Shown here: positions 63,754 through 64,000 of the stretch, one piece after another
Layout: each line of letters opens with the position of its first letter
Position numbering within the stretch: the first letter of the stretch is position 1
Assembly: GCA_902778115.1 (NCBI GenBank)
Contig: CACYWG010000001.1
Coordinates: 62,001 to 126,000, forward strand
DNA from: Oscillospiraceae bacterium
GTDB lineage: Bacteria; Bacillota; Clostridia; Oscillospirales; Oscillospiraceae
Length of the DNA: 64,000 nt
Direction: 5' to 3'
Made by a program: the position numbers and the translations under genes
The notes under the pieces: model-generated
The model's input: the letters and a program-made list of their open reading frames with translations, nothing else
What the model was told of the DNA's origin: nothing
The model's database searches: none

Positions 63754-64000
63754 ATGGAAAAGTATCTGATCATGTGCCGCTCCATGACTCATGCGCAGCG
63801 AAGTCAGCGTCTTCTTGAGAGAAATGGGATCATGTCCTCACTCATCAAGGCGCCCGTGGCACTGACGCGATCCGGCTGCGGATATGCGTTGATCCTTCGG
63901 CGGCACGGGAGGGAAGGGATCCGGATTTTAAAAGATGCGGAGCTGCTGCTGGGAAAAGTATATGAAAAAGTCGATGACGAATGGAGGGAAGCGGCCTATG
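63754..64000 (+). CDS. DUF3343 domain-containing protein (partial, cut by window end)
   Basis: The visible 82 residues start MEKYLIMCRSMTHAQRSQRLL and contain KAPVALTRSGCGYALILRR, the pattern of DUF3343, small proteins proposed as sulfur or selenium carriers in Clostridia. The frame is open to the last base, and an overlapping ATG (63998-64000) may start the next gene, which in relatives is often a cysteine desulfurase-like aminotransferase. The ATG at 63754 is preferred, with an alternative at 63745. Confidence 0.72.
   Translation, partial: MEKYLIMCRSMTHAQRSQRLLERNGIMSSLIKAPVALTRSGCGYALILRRHGREGIRILKDAELLLGKVYEKVDDEWREAAY

Overview
The window looks like a chromosome segment from a spore-forming, GC-rich member of the Clostridia, most like the Oscillospiraceae. 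The signs are an alpha/beta-type small acid-soluble spore protein, a GerW/YtfJ sporulation protein, two site-2 proteases, an IspH-ribosomal S1 fusion gene, a T-box leader, strong AAGGAGG ribosome binding sites, sigma-A promoters with 17-base spacers, and the MEP isoprenoid pathway. Genus is inferred only. I saw no prophage, insertion sequence, CRISPR array, rRNA or tRNA gene. Nearly all of it is core genome packed into long operons.

Layout. 1-9058: Asp23/Gls24, nusB, xseA, xseB, ispA, dxs, tlyA, nadK, argR, recN, a classic Clostridial operon with many ATGA overlaps. 9055-10966: a tyrosine T-box leader followed by a C_GCAxxG_C_C protein and tyrS. 10998-13724 (minus): larB, larC, larE for the nickel-pincer nucleotide cofactor, with no larA in view. 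13774-15253: a small membrane ORF coupled to a SpoIVFB-like protease, converging on a HAD hydrolase. 15355-18391: two radical-SAM-associated proteins and a flavin-fold protein. 18401-21380: rplS, lepB, rbgA, rnhB, yraN. 21408-22350: a short DUF1540 gene and a phosphoesterase. 22367-28763: the protein quality-control block tig, clpP, clpX, lon, ysxC.

28856-35884: site-2 protease, scpA, scpB, DUF2953, ytfJ, dacB-like, rluB, an HI0933-type flavoprotein, cmk. 35881-37938: the IspH-S1 fusion. 38000-40219 (minus): alpha/beta hydrolase and ackA. 40330-45911: tmcAL, prfA, a threonylcarbamoyl-AMP synthase/dephospho-CoA kinase fusion, an M18 aminopeptidase and a TepA-like protease. 45973-49414: CYTH protein, DUF3298-type lipoprotein and a convergent LRR protein. 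49553-51639: L21 leader, rplU, rpmA, obgE. 51691-55045: SASP, a strongly degenerate P-type ATPase and a HAD phosphatase. 55109-64000: ybaK, uvrA, recD2, comF, mreB-like, ispD, ispF and a DUF3343 protein cut by the window edge.

The genes mainly serve translation and ribosome assembly, proteolysis, DNA repair, chromosome segregation (ScpAB) and isoprenoid synthesis (dxs, ispD, ispF, ispH, ispA all lie here). The points that stand out are: a P-type ATPase that has lost the phosphorylated aspartate and other catalytic residues; an internal promoter-like AT island and strong internal ribosome binding site inside the IspH-S1 fusion; two face-to-face overlapping promoters between ackA and tmcAL; a YrdC-CoaE fusion; an L27 without the usual Firmicute N-terminal extension and no prp gene; and hairpins that bury the ribosome binding sites of the dacB-like and tepA-like genes.
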